Positions 9,388 through 18,574 are shown, counted from the stretch's first letter. The stretch: DNA of 64,000 nucleotides from Pseudomonadota bacterium (GCA_026390555.1 JAPLFS010000064.1:1-64000), one strand, 5' to 3'. The notes: generated from the letters alone by a model not told the origin. Made by a program: numbers and translations.

Positions 9388-9477
9388 TAATAAACCTGTG
9401 CTGTATGCGCGGCTCTCTTAATGGGGGCGGGATAGCGCAGCACGGATAAACGTCATTTACAGATAGGATAGAGGGAG

Positions 9478-10494
9478 ATGAAAAAGGTCAGTCTCAAGGA
9501 CTTAATCAGCCCAAACAGAGTAGAGGTCGAAGGTGTTACCGGAGACAGTCGATACGGCAAGTTTATAGCAGAGCCGCTTGAGCGCGGCTTTGGTATGACT
9601 ATCGGAACGGCTCTTAGGCGTGTTCTGCTTTCATCTCTACAGGGTGCCGCTATTACGTCGATTCGCATCGATGGTGTTGCGCATGAGTTTTCTACCATGC
9701 CAGGTGTTGCTGAAGATGTGACAGAGCTATCGCTTAACCTTAAGGAGGTTGTTTTGCGCCTTGAGGACAAGGAGGAAGCAGTTCTGCACATAGAAGCTCG
9801 GGGCCCATGCCAGGTAACAGCAGGTATGTTCCAGGGAGATCCAGCAGTAGCAATTCTTAACCCAGATCTAGTCTTAGCAACCCTCGGAGAGGGCTCTACG
9901 TTTAGGATGGAGGTCGCTGTAAAGGTTGGACGTGGCTACGTTCCAGCTGAGAAGAATAAGATTGAGGGAGTTCCTGTCGGAACGATCTTTATCGATTCGA
10001 TCTTCTCGCCGGTCCGTCGTGTAAACCTAGCGGTAACTAATGCCCGTGTAGGTCAACGCACCGACTACGACAAACTTGCTATGGAGATCTGGTCGAATGG
10101 TAGCATCGATCCACGCTCAGCAATAGCGCAGGCTGCTCATATCCTAGTTGATCAGCTCGGCATATTTGTTGGCGAAGATCTAATCGTTGAGCGCGAAGAG
10201 CCAAAGAACGAGGAGCCGTCAAAGAAATGGAATGATAACTTATTCCGTAGAATCGACGAACTCGAGCTTAGCGTTCGTTCAGCAAACTGCCTTGAGAACG
10301 CGGACATCAAGTACATTGGTGAGCTAGTTCAACGCAGCGAAGCTGAAATGCTCCGTACAAAGAATTTTGGTCGCAAATCTCTAAATGAGATTAAGGAGAT
10401 CCTCGTTGACATGGGGCTCGCACTTGGTTTGAAGCTGGAGGAATTTCCTACACGCAGAGACCTTGATCAGATGAAAGAACAGACCGATCACTAA
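9478..10494 (+). CDS. rpoA: DNA-directed RNA polymerase subunit alpha
   Basis: The alpha subunit dimerizes to start RNA polymerase assembly, and its C-terminal domain contacts promoter DNA and activators. The N-terminal domain shows [20 protein letters not shown]. After a charged linker near residues 240-255, the C-terminal domain shows [17 protein letters not shown] and [12 protein letters not shown]. The length is 338 residues. AGGGAG precedes the ATG. It follows rpsD and precedes rplQ, the standard alpha-operon order. Confidence 0.98.
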   Translation: MKKVSLKDLISPNRVEVEGVTGDSRYGKFIAEPLERGFGMTIGTALRRVLLSSLQGAAITSIRIDGVAHEFSTMPGVAEDVTELSLNLKEVVLRLEDKEEAVLHIEARGPCQVTAGMFQGDPAVAILNPDLVLATLGEGSTFRMEVAVKVGRGYVPAEKNKIEGVPVGTIFIDSIFSPVRRVNLAVTNARVGQRTDYDKLAMEIWSNGSIDPRSAIAQAAHILVDQLGIFVGEDLIVEREEPKNEEPSKKWNDNLFRRIDELELSVRSANCLENADIKYIGELVQRSEAEMLRTKNFGRKSLNEIKEILVDMGLALGLKLEEFPTRRDLDQMKEQTDH

Positions 10495-10506
10495 TCGAGG
10501 TGTAGT

Positions 10507-10998
10507 ATGAGACATGGAAAGGGTCTTAGGCAGTTAAGCAGAAATACTAGTCATAGACGTGCGTTATTGCGAAATCTTGCAACTTCGTTCTTCAAGTATG
10601 AGAGTTTTGAGACAACTGTACCAAAGGCAAAGGAGCTCCGACCTGTGGTCGAGCGGCTTATTACTTTGGGCAAGAACGACACGCTAGCGGCGCGTCGACA
10701 GGCTTATAGCTATCTTATGGATAAGGCTGTTGTCCACAAGCTTTTTGCTGAGATCGGACCACGTTGTAGCACTAGAAATGGTGGTTACACCCGTATCGTG
10801 CGTACTCGTGTACGTCATGGTGACGCAGCAGAGATGGCGATCATCGAGCTAGTAGATAAGGTCACTGAGAAGGCGGTCGCAAAGAAGGCTGATTCTAAGA
10901 AGGCTCCTGCTAAAAAGGCAGCCCCAAAGAAGACAGCTCCTAAGAAAACAGCAGAGAAGAAGGCCCCAGCTAAGAAGAAGGCAGCAGCGAGCGCTTAG
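10507..10998 (+). CDS. rplQ: 50S ribosomal protein L17 with Lys/Ala-rich tail
   Basis: L17 (bL17) lies near the exit tunnel. The core starts [20 protein letters not shown] and includes [16 protein letters not shown] and [25 protein letters not shown]. After about residue 122 a low-complexity tail of some 40 residues made of KKAPAKK-type repeats extends the protein to 163 residues. Such tails may contact rRNA, but no function is established here. It is the last gene of the alpha operon. Confidence 0.97.
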   Translation: MRHGKGLRQLSRNTSHRRALLRNLATSFFKYESFETTVPKAKELRPVVERLITLGKNDTLAARRQAYSYLMDKAVVHKLFAEIGPRCSTRNGGYTRIVRTRVRHGDAAEMAIIELVDKVTEKAVAKKADSKKAPAKKAAPKKTAPKKTAEKKAPAKKKAAASA

Positions 10999-11101
10999 GT
11001 GTCGCTGAGTTGTATCTCTTTTGCTGTATCTCTATTGCTTCAGTTTCTTATAGATCCAGTTGTTTTGACGTTGTTCAATTAACTAAACAGGGGTGCCCAA
11101 C

Positions 11102-11872
11102 ATGGGAATGTTTGACGGCAAGAAGGTATTAGTTCTCGGTGTTGCTAATGAGCGCAGTATTGCGTGGGGCATCGCAGAGGCGCTTCATAAAGAGGGCGCG
11201 GAGCTCGCTTTTAATTACCTAAACGAAGCGCTTGAGCGTCGTGTGCGTCCATTGGCGGATAGCCTCGGTTGCAAGAACGTGTTGCCGTGCGATGTTCAAC
11301 ATGATGATCAGATTGATTTGATGTTCGAGGAGCTTAAGAGCCGTTGGGGTACAATTGATGCCGTCGTGCACTCCCTGGCATACGCCGAGAAGGAGGATCT
11401 AACCAATCGCTTCGTTAACACAACTCGCAAAGGGTTCCAGACAGCGCTTGATATATCAGCGTATTCGTTGGTAGCTGTGACCAAAAGAGCCCTGCCTCTG
11501 ATGAGCGAGAAAGGTGGTTCAATTCTTACCATGACGTATCTAGGAGCCGAGCGCGTTGTTCAGAACTACAACGTAATGGGGGTTGCAAAGGCTGCCCTTG
11601 AAGCCTCCGTGCGCTACCTCGCATCTGACCTGGGTGAGTTCAATATTCGTGTTAATGCTATCTCAGCCGGTCCTATCAAGACCTTGGCCGCAGCGGGTAT
11701 TCCGCAGTTTCGTGACATGTTGTCGGCTTTTGCTGAGAAGGCGCCGATGAAGCGCAACGTCACGCAGGCGGATGTGGCTAACACCGGTCTTTATCTGCTG
11801 GGGCCATTAGGTTCTGGGGTTACGGGCGAGGTTGTTTACGTCGATTGTGGCTTCAATATAATGGGTTCATAG
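11102..11872 (+). CDS. fabI: Enoyl-[acyl-carrier-protein] reductase FabI
   Basis: FabI catalyses the NAD(P)H-dependent last reduction of each fatty-acid elongation cycle. The product has the short-chain dehydrogenase start [19 protein letters not shown] and the FabI-type catalytic pair Tyr-x6-Lys in [14 protein letters not shown]. The C-terminal [22 protein letters not shown] is also typical. I start at the ATG at 11102 (256 residues), which has AGGGG 8 bases upstream, rather than the GTG 9 bases earlier that overlaps that site. It lies about 100 bp after rplQ. Confidence 0.96.
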   Translation: MGMFDGKKVLVLGVANERSIAWGIAEALHKEGAELAFNYLNEALERRVRPLADSLGCKNVLPCDVQHDDQIDLMFEELKSRWGTIDAVVHSLAYAEKEDLTNRFVNTTRKGFQTALDISAYSLVAVTKRALPLMSEKGGSILTMTYLGAERVVQNYNVMGVAKAALEASVRYLASDLGEFNIRVNAISAGPIKTLAAAGIPQFRDMLSAFAEKAPMKRNVTQADVANTGLYLLGPLGSGVTGEVVYVDCGFNIMGS

Positions 11873-11880
11873 GGCCAACA

Positions 11881-12246
11881 ATGACACCTGCTCGCCCAAT
11901 TAGCGAGGGAAGGGTTGTGCTTGAGCTTGGCAAAGCCCTTCTCTTATCTCTAACAGAGAGCTCTCCACAGGTTCTTGATGAACTAGAGGCTTATAGTGTG
12001 GCCTTCTCTGACTGGCAAAGCTCATGGAAGAGACACCTAGATGGAACGATAGATTTCTCTGCAAAGGAGCTCGAGATCGGCAGACGCATAGCGGCACAAC
12101 ACGCTACCGTTATCAAGCTGACCGAAGAGATGAGGGCCAACGTAGATCGCTCCCTTAAAAACCTACGGGTTTGGGGCAGGGGGTTGCGCGCATATACCGA
12201 TCATCTTCCTAAGCGTATCAGTACGATTAAAACTAGGAGGGGTTAG
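11881..12246 (+). CDS. Hypothetical helical protein
   Basis: This is a 121-residue product I do not recognise. It is predicted to be mostly helical and charged, with no signal peptide or membrane segment and no clear motif. It starts 9 bases after the fabI stop and ends 2 bases before the lptE-like gene, so it is probably transcribed with both. A longer reading that starts inside fabI is possible, but the ATG at 11881 fits the spacing better. Its job is unknown. Confidence 0.6.
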   Translation: MTPARPISEGRVVLELGKALLLSLTESSPQVLDELEAYSVAFSDWQSSWKRHLDGTIDFSAKELEIGRRIAAQHATVIKLTEEMRANVDRSLKNLRVWGRGLRAYTDHLPKRISTIKTRRG

Positions 12247-12248
12247 CT

Positions 12249-12857
12249 ATGTTGCGTTTAATGATTCACGGCAGACTGCTTGCAATTGCGCTGGGACTCT
12301 CTGCGCTGGGACTCTCTGCGTGTGGATATGTTCTAAAGGGTAGTGGCAGCGTTTTGCCACCAGATGTAAAAAGTATCTATATTCCGACCGTTGAGAACAA
12401 TTCAACCCAGCTTGGGCTCTCTGATATCGTTACGGATGCCCTGCGTGACGAGTTTGATAGTTACGGCACTGTGAGTGTAGTGGACCGCCAGAATCAGGCC
12501 GATGCGACCCTTAAGGTCAGGATAGTCTCGGTCAGGCAATCAACCGATACGGTATCCAACACCAATACAGCCTCGTTGATGGATAGCACGATGGTGCTCG
12601 CCGGTGAGCTTCGTCGTGTTACAGGACCGGTGTTGTGGCGAGATCCACTGATTCGGGTTACAAAGACCTACGCAACCGATGCCAGTGCCGTTGTTACCAC
12701 ATCCCCCGATTTTGCAAGTGGCTCGCTCTCTAGTCAGGATCTAGCGAACTTAAGTACGCGTGAAGTAGCACGTGGCCAACAGCAATCCGCCCTGACCTCT
12801 ATGGCGAGCGATGCGGCGCGCCAGATCTACGATAAGGCCGTAGCGCCAGATTTCTAA
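12249..12857 (+). CDS. lptE: LPS-assembly lipoprotein LptE
   Basis: LptE plugs the LptD barrel in the outer membrane and helps insert lipopolysaccharide. The product has a signal peptide ending in the lipobox LSAC (Cys near residue 25), then GYVLKGSGSVLPPDVKSIYIPTVENN. That is the typical start of the family: a G-Y-x-L segment and the S-I-x-I-P strand. The length is 202 residues. The signal peptide contains a direct 15-bp duplication (GLSALGLSA). No lptD or holA is adjacent, so the assignment rests on the protein itself. Confidence 0.82.
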   Translation: MLRLMIHGRLLAIALGLSALGLSACGYVLKGSGSVLPPDVKSIYIPTVENNSTQLGLSDIVTDALRDEFDSYGTVSVVDRQNQADATLKVRIVSVRQSTDTVSNTNTASLMDSTMVLAGELRRVTGPVLWRDPLIRVTKTYATDASAVVTTSPDFASGSLSSQDLANLSTREVARGQQQSALTSMASDAARQIYDKAVAPDF

Positions 12858-12880
12858 ATTGATGCTTATTAGGATTACAG

Positions 12881-13381
12881 ATGTTACCAACAACGATAGA
12901 TGAAGTAGAGGGCGGATTTACAACTGCCAAAAATCTTAACGCAGCTCTTAAGAGCTTCCTAAAGCGTGAGGGCTCCAGTAATCCTCAGGTAGCTTCATTT
13001 GCCAAGGAGTTTCGCGCGGTGGCTGCCTCAGGAAAGGCTCCAGCAATCAGGGCCTTCGTGGAGCACAATTATCCAAAACGAGAGATATATTTCATTGGTC
13101 TAGCGCGCTACGCCCATCCTGAATTGATAGCAGCAACCGTTGAAACGATCATTAATAGGTTCGCAGATGAGTTCAATGCCACCTATCAGCAGGAAGAGAC
13201 GGGAATATCGGTTAATGATGCCGCCGCGTTTAAGAGGATCGTTAAAGAAGTTGAAAGCGTGATCGAGCAGGGGCTCTTAAGTGCAGGACTTCCAGTTACG
13301 AACTTTATGAAGAACGCCTTACTCTCCTCAGTCTTTGAGGTCGGGGTTTTGGATGAGGTGCTAAAGGTTGTTAAGGGCTAG
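12881..13381 (+). CDS. Hypothetical protein
   Basis: This is a 166-residue soluble, mostly helical product with no recognised domain, signal peptide or membrane segment. It reads in the lptE direction, 24 bases after it, and ends just before a bidirectional terminator, so it is probably the last gene of the fabI-lptE transcript. Its composition resembles the neighbouring genes, with no sign of transfer. I cannot propose a function. Confidence 0.7.
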   Translation: MLPTTIDEVEGGFTTAKNLNAALKSFLKREGSSNPQVASFAKEFRAVAASGKAPAIRAFVEHNYPKREIYFIGLARYAHPELIAATVETIINRFADEFNATYQQEETGISVNDAAAFKRIVKEVESVIEQGLLSAGLPVTNFMKNALLSSVFEVGVLDEVLKVVKG

Positions 13382-13415
13382 TATCTAGCTCACCTCAGAT
13401 CGAAGAGGCCGACAT

Positions 13416-13456
13416 AAAAAACCCGACGCTCTCGAGAGAGATGCGTCGGGTTTTTT
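13416..13456. terminator. Bidirectional rho-independent terminator
   Basis: An A6 run, an 8-bp stem CCCGACGC / GCGTCGGG and a T6 run form a symmetric hairpin (positions 13416-13429 and 13443-13456). It lies between convergent genes, the unknown gene ending at 13381 and rpsT on the - strand, and can stop transcription from both sides. Confidence 0.9.
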
Positions 13457-13473
13457 CACAGGATAAAAGTAGG

Positions 13474-13509
13474 GACTAGAAATATTGACTAGAAATATTG
13501 ACTAGAAGT
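13474..13509. repeat. Short 13-bp tandem repeat
   Basis: The unit GACTAGAAATATT occurs twice in tandem and a third time in part (GACTAGAAG), just downstream of rpsT and beside the terminator. It is probably replication slippage; no function is evident. Confidence 0.85.
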
Positions 13510-13516
13510 AGCAGAG

Positions 13517-13777
13517 CTACGCCTTATTTACCTGAGCCTGAATTCTGCTGATCTTGCGCGCTAAGGTCGCCTTGTGGAAGAGGCCCTTCTTAGAAGCCTT
13601 CGACATAAGGGACTCAGCTGAACGAGCGAGCTTCTGAGCCTCTACCTTATCGCCAGATGTTGCAGCCGCAGAGGCACGCTTTAGGGCGGTCCTTACCTCA
13701 GCCTTGGCTGAACGGTTTGAATCGCGACGCTTGAGGCTCTGACGGTGACGCTTAATTGCAGATTTGTGATTGGCCAT
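13517..13777 (-). CDS. rpsT: 30S ribosomal protein S20
   Basis: S20 (bS20) is a helical protein that stabilises 16S rRNA. The 86-residue product starts MANHKSAIKRHRQSLKRRDSN, which is diagnostic, and has the helical Ala/Lys-rich body of the family. It stands alone on the - strand with the shared terminator 3' of it. Confidence 0.98.
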   Translation of the reverse strand: MANHKSAIKRHRQSLKRRDSNRSAKAEVRTALKRASAAATSGDKVEAQKLARSAESLMSKASKKGLFHKATLARKISRIQAQVNKA

Positions 13778-13921
13778 AACTACGTATTCTCAAAACAAAG
13801 GCAAAATAAAGCAGATGTCTGCATAAACAGACCAGACTGCCCAGGGTACAATACACCCCTAATGCACAACTCTAGGTATAGCATGCTAAGTCATACGATT
13901 CAACCAACGGAGGATAAGAGA

Positions 13922-14446
13922 TTAGCGTCTTTTCGGGCCAAGAATCTTCGGGAAAAACTCATCAGACCAGGCCTTTGTTGCCCCAGTTTGACCCTGATAA
14001 TGGCCGCGGCCCCCCTCGCCGTAAGCTACATCTGGAGCCGACGACATGCCGAGAAATACGAGCTGTGCTACCCGCATGCCCTTTGAAAGCTCGCGTGGAT
14101 ATGGACCGAGGTTTTGCAATTCAAGGGTTACCTGCCCATTAAATCCGCAATCTATCCAACCACTTAAGCTGTGATTTAGCCATAAGCGACCAAGCGAGCT
14201 CTTAAGCTTTAGGTCGCACACCACATCCCTCGGCATCTTGAGGTACTCCTGTGTGGTCGCCAGAATCACCTCGCCAGGAAAGAGAACGATAGAATCTGCT
14301 AAAAGCTCCTCAGGATCACGGGTTGGGCAGATCCAGTGGTTTGCTACCGTAACGTCGTAACTTGCTGGGTTAACTTGCTCCGGATTAAAGGGGTAAATGC
14401 CCCCGCTTTCGCCGAATTCTCTAATCCAATGGTCTGGCTTAATCAT
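13922..14446 (-). CDS. dcd: dCTP deaminase (Dcd family)
   Basis: Dcd makes dUTP from dCTP for dTMP synthesis; some members also hydrolyse dUTP. The product (174 residues from the ATG at 14446) has the trimeric dUTPase-like fold. The active-site segment LKSSLGRLWLNHSLSGWID is followed by GFNGQVTLELQNLG, with the likely catalytic Glu in TLEL. The reading frame extends 33 codons further upstream, but that part has no homologous look and MIKPDHWIREFG is the family-like start. Deaminase-only versus bifunctional cannot be decided here. Confidence 0.88.
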   Translation of the reverse strand: MIKPDHWIREFGESGGIYPFNPEQVNPASYDVTVANHWICPTRDPEELLADSIVLFPGEVILATTQEYLKMPRDVVCDLKLKSSLGRLWLNHSLSGWIDCGFNGQVTLELQNLGPYPRELSKGMRVAQLVFLGMSSAPDVAYGEGGRGHYQGQTGATKAWSDEFFPKILGPKRR

Positions 14447-14569
14447 CTTGTGGTACCCCGGGCAATTACTCTTACTACCTGCTTCCATAGTCGATCTGTC
14501 GATGGAAATAAAGTGCCTAACTCTATTACAGCGATCGGACGACACTATATGCTGTACTATGAGGCTAGT

Positions 14570-15526
14570 ATGCGACTGGGATTCCTTACATGGATCGGGG
14601 CTCTATTGTGGCCGCTAATGGGCTGGGCCTTACCACTTGAGCGTTTTGAGGTCCCAATAGAATTGAACTGCCAGGCAGATACCATATGTTCGCAGGTGGT
14701 TCGCTCACGTATGACGCTTGGTGGGTCTACGGGGGTTACCCTGAATGGGGGCAGTCAGGGCATGGCAGAGCTCTGTTTTAAGCAAGGAGGTGTGCGCGGC
14801 TTGTGGCTTAGGGGGCAAGGCGAGGCGATTAACTCCCTTACCTTAAGTTGGGACGGGGATGCATATCCTGAACAGCTTTCAGCGCTTGGCCTGCGATGCC
14901 TAGACCTGACGGCAGAGGGAGCGCAGGCCTTCGTCATTATGGATCTCAATATTTCGCTCGGGTGTAACAACTCAGAAGTTGGAGATGTATGCCCGCCTTA
15001 TACCATAGAGACACGCGTTTATGACGCTGACGATGCAACTGGACAACGCTATTCAGCCTCCATATTAAGCCGCAGCGCAGCGCAATCTGTGCATAACCTT
15101 GAGATCCCATTCTCTGACTTTACGCGTGAAGGCCCACGTGGCTTGGCCCGCTTTTCGTGTGTTGGTGCAGTTACGATTGCGTTGCACTTTGAGGAGCTAA
15201 GGGATGTGGAGCTTTCGTTCGGACCGATCTTTACCAACGGAGCTGATGGGCTGATATTTATTCCAACACCAACACCAACATCAACACCGCTTCCGAGTGA
15301 GACCCCTACCTCCCTAGTAATTGCAACACCACCCCCATTATTATACGAGACAGTTACCGCTTTGCCATCGCCGAGTATCGTCCCGGAATTTGACGATAAT
15401 CGTGCTTTAGAGGCTAGCACCCCGAAACCGCCAAAGATCAGGGGGGAAATAGCGCCGCGCCGCAAACAATTCGTGGCTGAGCATGATGCAGAGGTCATAT
15501 ATGGAGCTGTTGTAGCTGATGATTAG
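14570..15526 (+). CDS. Secreted protein with Pro/Thr-rich tail, unknown function
   Basis: This is a 318-residue product that I do not recognise. It begins with a clear signal peptide (MRLGFLTWIGALLWPLMGWA), with likely cleavage before LPLERFEV. The mature part, about 220 residues, is rich in beta-strand-like sequence and has several cysteines that could form disulfides. From about residue 230 follows a low-complexity linker of TPTPTST type and a charged tail. I start at the ATG with the signal peptide, not further upstream where the frame overlaps dcd. It is divergent from dcd. Confidence 0.75.
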   Translation: MRLGFLTWIGALLWPLMGWALPLERFEVPIELNCQADTICSQVVRSRMTLGGSTGVTLNGGSQGMAELCFKQGGVRGLWLRGQGEAINSLTLSWDGDAYPEQLSALGLRCLDLTAEGAQAFVIMDLNISLGCNNSEVGDVCPPYTIETRVYDADDATGQRYSASILSRSAAQSVHNLEIPFSDFTREGPRGLARFSCVGAVTIALHFEELRDVELSFGPIFTNGADGLIFIPTPTPTSTPLPSETPTSLVIATPPPLLYETVTALPSPSIVPEFDDNRALEASTPKPPKIRGEIAPRRKQFVAEHDAEVIYGAVVADD

Positions 15527-15585
15527 TGCTCAAGGGCTTACCAGGCGCGTGGACTCCACTCTATTGGGCATGCTAGATTGTTGTT

Positions 15586-16812
15586 ATGCCGAAGCAATTT
15601 GACATACCGCGAATTTATCGCTCGGACCTGATAGGGGAGATTAAACGACGACGCTCCGCATCCGATGCGCGCAAGGAGGACCTAGCGCCGACCGAGATCG
15701 ATCTCGGTCCGGTTTTGTTTAAGATCTCGCGCTTTTTCGGGTTCTGTTACGGCGTAGAGAACGCCATCGAGATAGCTTACCGCGCCCTAGAAGAAAATCC
15801 AGATAAGCGCGTCTTTATCCTAAGCGAGATGATCCATAATCCGAACGTGAACGCCGATCTGGTGCGCCTAGGGGTGCGGTTTCTTCAGACCGCAGAGGGG
15901 GAGCAGCTAATTCCGTTATCTATCCTGCAACCCGACGACGTTGTGATCGTGCCGGCGTTCGGAACAACCAAGGAGATCTTTGATATTTTGGGGCAGTTGG
16001 GGATCGACCCACAACGCTACAACGCCACCTGTCCATTTGTTGAGAAGGTTTGGAAGCGTGGACGCCAACTTGCGCAACAGGGCCACACGATAGTTATTCA
16101 TGGTCAGCATACACATGAAGAGACGCGCGCCACATTTTCGCACATTCGTATCGATGGGCCGAGCGTGGTTGTGAGAGATCGGAGTGAAGCCGAACTGCTA
16201 GCCAGGTATATTAGGGGAGAAGCTCCAAGTGAACAGTTCTATCAAGATTTTGCCGGAAGATTCTCGCAGAGCTTTACTGTCCCTCAGGATCTTATTCGTT
16301 TGGGCGTAGTGAATCAGACCACGATGCTTGCCGAGGAGACGCATGAGATAGCGCAGATTATAAAGCAGGCCCTGATCGCGCGCTTCGGAGCCGAGACCAT
16401 CTTAGAACACTACGCCGATACCAGGGATACCTTGTGTTATGCAACCTCAGAGAATCAACGCGCCATGGGCGGACTATTAGATGCGACAGGTGATATCGCC
16501 GTGGTCGTTGGGGGATATAACTCTTCAAACACCTCGCATCTGGTTGAACTAGCAGAGGGCAGAATGCCGGTATTCTATGTGCGTGATGCGGAGGAGATCC
16601 TTAGTCGCTCGGAGATCCGGCACCTGGATCTACACACTAAATCTCGCAAATTAACGAAAAATTGGATCCCTGAGCGCACGCCGGTTAGGATTTTAATATC
16701 GGCCGGAGCGAGCTGCCCTGACGCCATGGTTGAGGCTGTAATCTGTAAGATCGCAAGCTTCTTTCCGCAGGCGCGCCCCGTCACCATTCCGAGCAATCTG
16801 ATAGCGCCTTAG
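15586..16812 (+). CDS. ispH: 4-hydroxy-3-methylbut-2-enyl diphosphate reductase, long form
   Basis: IspH (LytB) is the last step of the MEP isoprenoid pathway, using a [4Fe-4S] cluster to make IPP and DMAPP. The three cluster cysteines are visible: Cys54 in FCYGVENAI, one in YNATCPFVEKVW and one in SAGASCPDAMVE. The motif GGYNSSNTSHL is also present. At 408 residues it belongs to the long type, with a 40-residue N-terminal lead and inserts, as in cyanobacteria and some other phyla, rather than the 310-residue E. coli type. Confidence 0.94.
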   Translation: MPKQFDIPRIYRSDLIGEIKRRRSASDARKEDLAPTEIDLGPVLFKISRFFGFCYGVENAIEIAYRALEENPDKRVFILSEMIHNPNVNADLVRLGVRFLQTAEGEQLIPLSILQPDDVVIVPAFGTTKEIFDILGQLGIDPQRYNATCPFVEKVWKRGRQLAQQGHTIVIHGQHTHEETRATFSHIRIDGPSVVVRDRSEAELLARYIRGEAPSEQFYQDFAGRFSQSFTVPQDLIRLGVVNQTTMLAEETHEIAQIIKQALIARFGAETILEHYADTRDTLCYATSENQRAMGGLLDATGDIAVVVGGYNSSNTSHLVELAEGRMPVFYVRDAEEILSRSEIRHLDLHTKSRKLTKNWIPERTPVRILISAGASCPDAMVEAVICKIASFFPQARPVTIPSNLIAP

Positions 16813-16844
16813 GTAGATAGAGGGTGGAGAGAGAGTAAGAAGAA

Positions 16845-16872
16845 CTGCTTGGTGTTGTAAGACATCAAGCAG
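16845..16872. repeat. Inverted repeat after ispH
   Basis: A 10-bp stem CTGCTTGGTG / CATCAAGCAG with one G-U-type mismatch and an 8-base loop lies between the ends of ispH and the convergent small gene. It has no proper T-run on either side, so it is at best a weak terminator. Confidence 0.5.
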
Positions 16873-16885
16873 CTCAAAACATGGA

Positions 16886-17218
16886 CTAGGAAGCAGTTTG
16901 CATATAAGCCTTGAGTAGCTGTCCCCTGAAGTGCAGTGAAGGCGCTGTTGCATCAGTATGGACGGGATCTACAATAAGTTCCTTATCGGCACGAAATTTT
17001 ACCCACCTGCGTAGCAGTAAAGCAAAATGTTTTTTACCTTTCTGCTGCGCTTGCTTTAAAGGGTTTCCTTTAACAAAGCGTCTAAATGTCTCTAACAGAT
17101 CGTTTTCGGAGGAACTTTTCTTAGCTTCCTCCGACTCCAAATCAGGCAAAAATCCCCCCAGTTTAGCCGGGGAGTCTGACTCCATTGTCTCTGAGCCCCT
17201 ATAAGAAAAAGTCCTCAT
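16886..17218 (-). CDS. Hypothetical small protein
   Basis: This is a 110-residue basic product without a recognisable domain. I start at the ATG at 17218 because GGAGG lies 5 bases before it. An in-frame ATG four codons upstream would place that GGAGG inside the gene. It is convergent with ispH. The middle part (FRRFVKGNPLKQAQQKGKKH) is strongly basic. The good ribosome-binding site supports a real gene, but conservation is unknown. Confidence 0.5.
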   Translation of the reverse strand: MRTFSYRGSETMESDSPAKLGGFLPDLESEEAKKSSSENDLLETFRRFVKGNPLKQAQQKGKKHFALLLRRWVKFRADKELIVDPVHTDATAPSLHFRGQLLKAYMQTAS

Positions 17219-17596
17219 AACAGCCTCCATGTGCCCATCTAGAATAGATGGGGTGCTTACGTTGATTGCAGATCCAGAGAACGCCTCTAGATAACTGTGT
17301 CACAACAAGTAAGAGAGGGAAGTAAAACCTTTACTCTCCACCCTCCAGGTCAACACCGTAGGTAACAATCTAATCGATGTTGAGTTTGGAGGGATGAGTG
17401 ACGCGACTACCCGAAAACGAAGGTTGTAAAAGAGTTAGGAGAAAGCGAAAACTTTACCTCAAAAAACTCTACGGTCAAGGGTTTTTTTCGGGCAGCAAGG
17501 GAGTAGCGGAGGCAGCACCACTGAGAAAGGTGATCCTATTATTTCTGTTCTAGCTCGTGTAGGATAATATGCTTAAGTATTTTCCGCGGGAAACCT
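17219..17596. other. Intergenic region before the PfkB kinase gene
   Basis: These 378 bases separate two divergent genes. I see no open frame with coding character. There is a small hairpin (AGTAAA / TTTACT, 17321-17335) and a T-run near 17485. A possible -10 (TAATAT near 17567) lies ahead of the + strand gene, with a poor -35. Confidence 0.4.
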
Positions 17597-18574
17597 ATGA
17601 AATCAATCGATGTAAGTGGCGTATGTAACGGGATCGTGGATATCTTTACCGATGTAACGGAACAGGATTTCGCGTCCCTCGGATTCGAAAAGGGCGCGAT
17701 GCGCCTGGTAGAGGCCTCGGATCAGCAGGAGCTGTTAAGCCGTCTCGGGACAGTTAAGCCTGTAATGGTAAGCGGTGGTTCAGTAGCCAATTCGCTTATC
17801 GCAATCTCGCAACTTGGCGGCACCAGCGCAGTATATTGTCGTCTTGCTGATGATGAGTATGGCCGTTTCTACCACAACGAGTGCCTCTCCCTCGGAATGA
17901 AGGTGCCGGTGCCACTTGCTTCCGAAGGGGCGACCGGTACCTGTGTGGTGATTATTACCCCCGACGCTGAGCGCACACTCAGAACGGCTCTGGGAGCTTG
18001 TACTACCCTTGCAGATACGCATATAGAGTCCGAGATTATAGCTGATTCACGCTGGCTTTTTATCGAGGGGTATGTATTTTCAAACTCCGATCAGGGACGG
18101 GCCGCAATTAAGCGCTCAATTGATATAGCTAGTAAATCCGATACGAAGGTGGCGGTAACCTGTTCGGATGCATGGGTCGTGCACGGTTTCGCTACACATC
18201 TAGAGCAGGCTCTTGAACAGACGGATCTGATCTTCGCCAATGAAGAGGAGGCAGCCGCACTCTCAAATACCAAAGAGATCACAGCAGCCGGACGCGTTCT
18301 TAAAGAGAGGTTTCCGCACGTTGTGCTGACAGCAGGCGCACGTGGGGCCTATATTTGGTGGCAGGGAGAGGAGCTGCACGTTCCAGCCTTTCCAAGTCAG
18401 CCACGCGATCTTACCGGCGCAGGAGATATGTTTGCCGGCGCATTTTTATACGGAATTAATTACGGATTAACTCCGTTCGAGGCAGCAAGGCGAGCGTGCT
18501 ACCTAGCGCACCACGTTATTAGCCAGGTTGGTGCGCGCTTAAACGGGGACGTTAAAAAGCTCTGGAACTCGTAA
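17597..18574 (+). CDS. PfkB-family carbohydrate/adenosine kinase
   Basis: This is a ribokinase-like kinase that phosphorylates a sugar or nucleoside with ATP. The 325-residue product has the N-terminal glycine motif SGGSVANSLIAISQLGG and the C-terminal PfkB signature DLTGAGDMFAGAFLYG with the catalytic Asp. The whole-length pattern (NGIVDIF near the start, RTLRTALGAC in the lid, FANEEEA) resembles bacterial adenosine-kinase-like members. Substrate cannot be fixed from sequence alone. It stands alone between intergenic regions. Confidence 0.85.
   Translation: MKSIDVSGVCNGIVDIFTDVTEQDFASLGFEKGAMRLVEASDQQELLSRLGTVKPVMVSGGSVANSLIAISQLGGTSAVYCRLADDEYGRFYHNECLSLGMKVPVPLASEGATGTCVVIITPDAERTLRTALGACTTLADTHIESEIIADSRWLFIEGYVFSNSDQGRAAIKRSIDIASKSDTKVAVTCSDAWVVHGFATHLEQALEQTDLIFANEEEAAALSNTKEITAAGRVLKERFPHVVLTAGARGAYIWWQGEELHVPAFPSQPRDLTGAGDMFAGAFLYGINYGLTPFEAARRACYLAHHVISQVGARLNGDVKKLWNS

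Noticed and set aside
14336-14569. Upstream extension of the secreted Pro/Thr-rich protein
   Set aside because: It runs opposite to dcd and lacks family character; the signal peptide starts at 14570.
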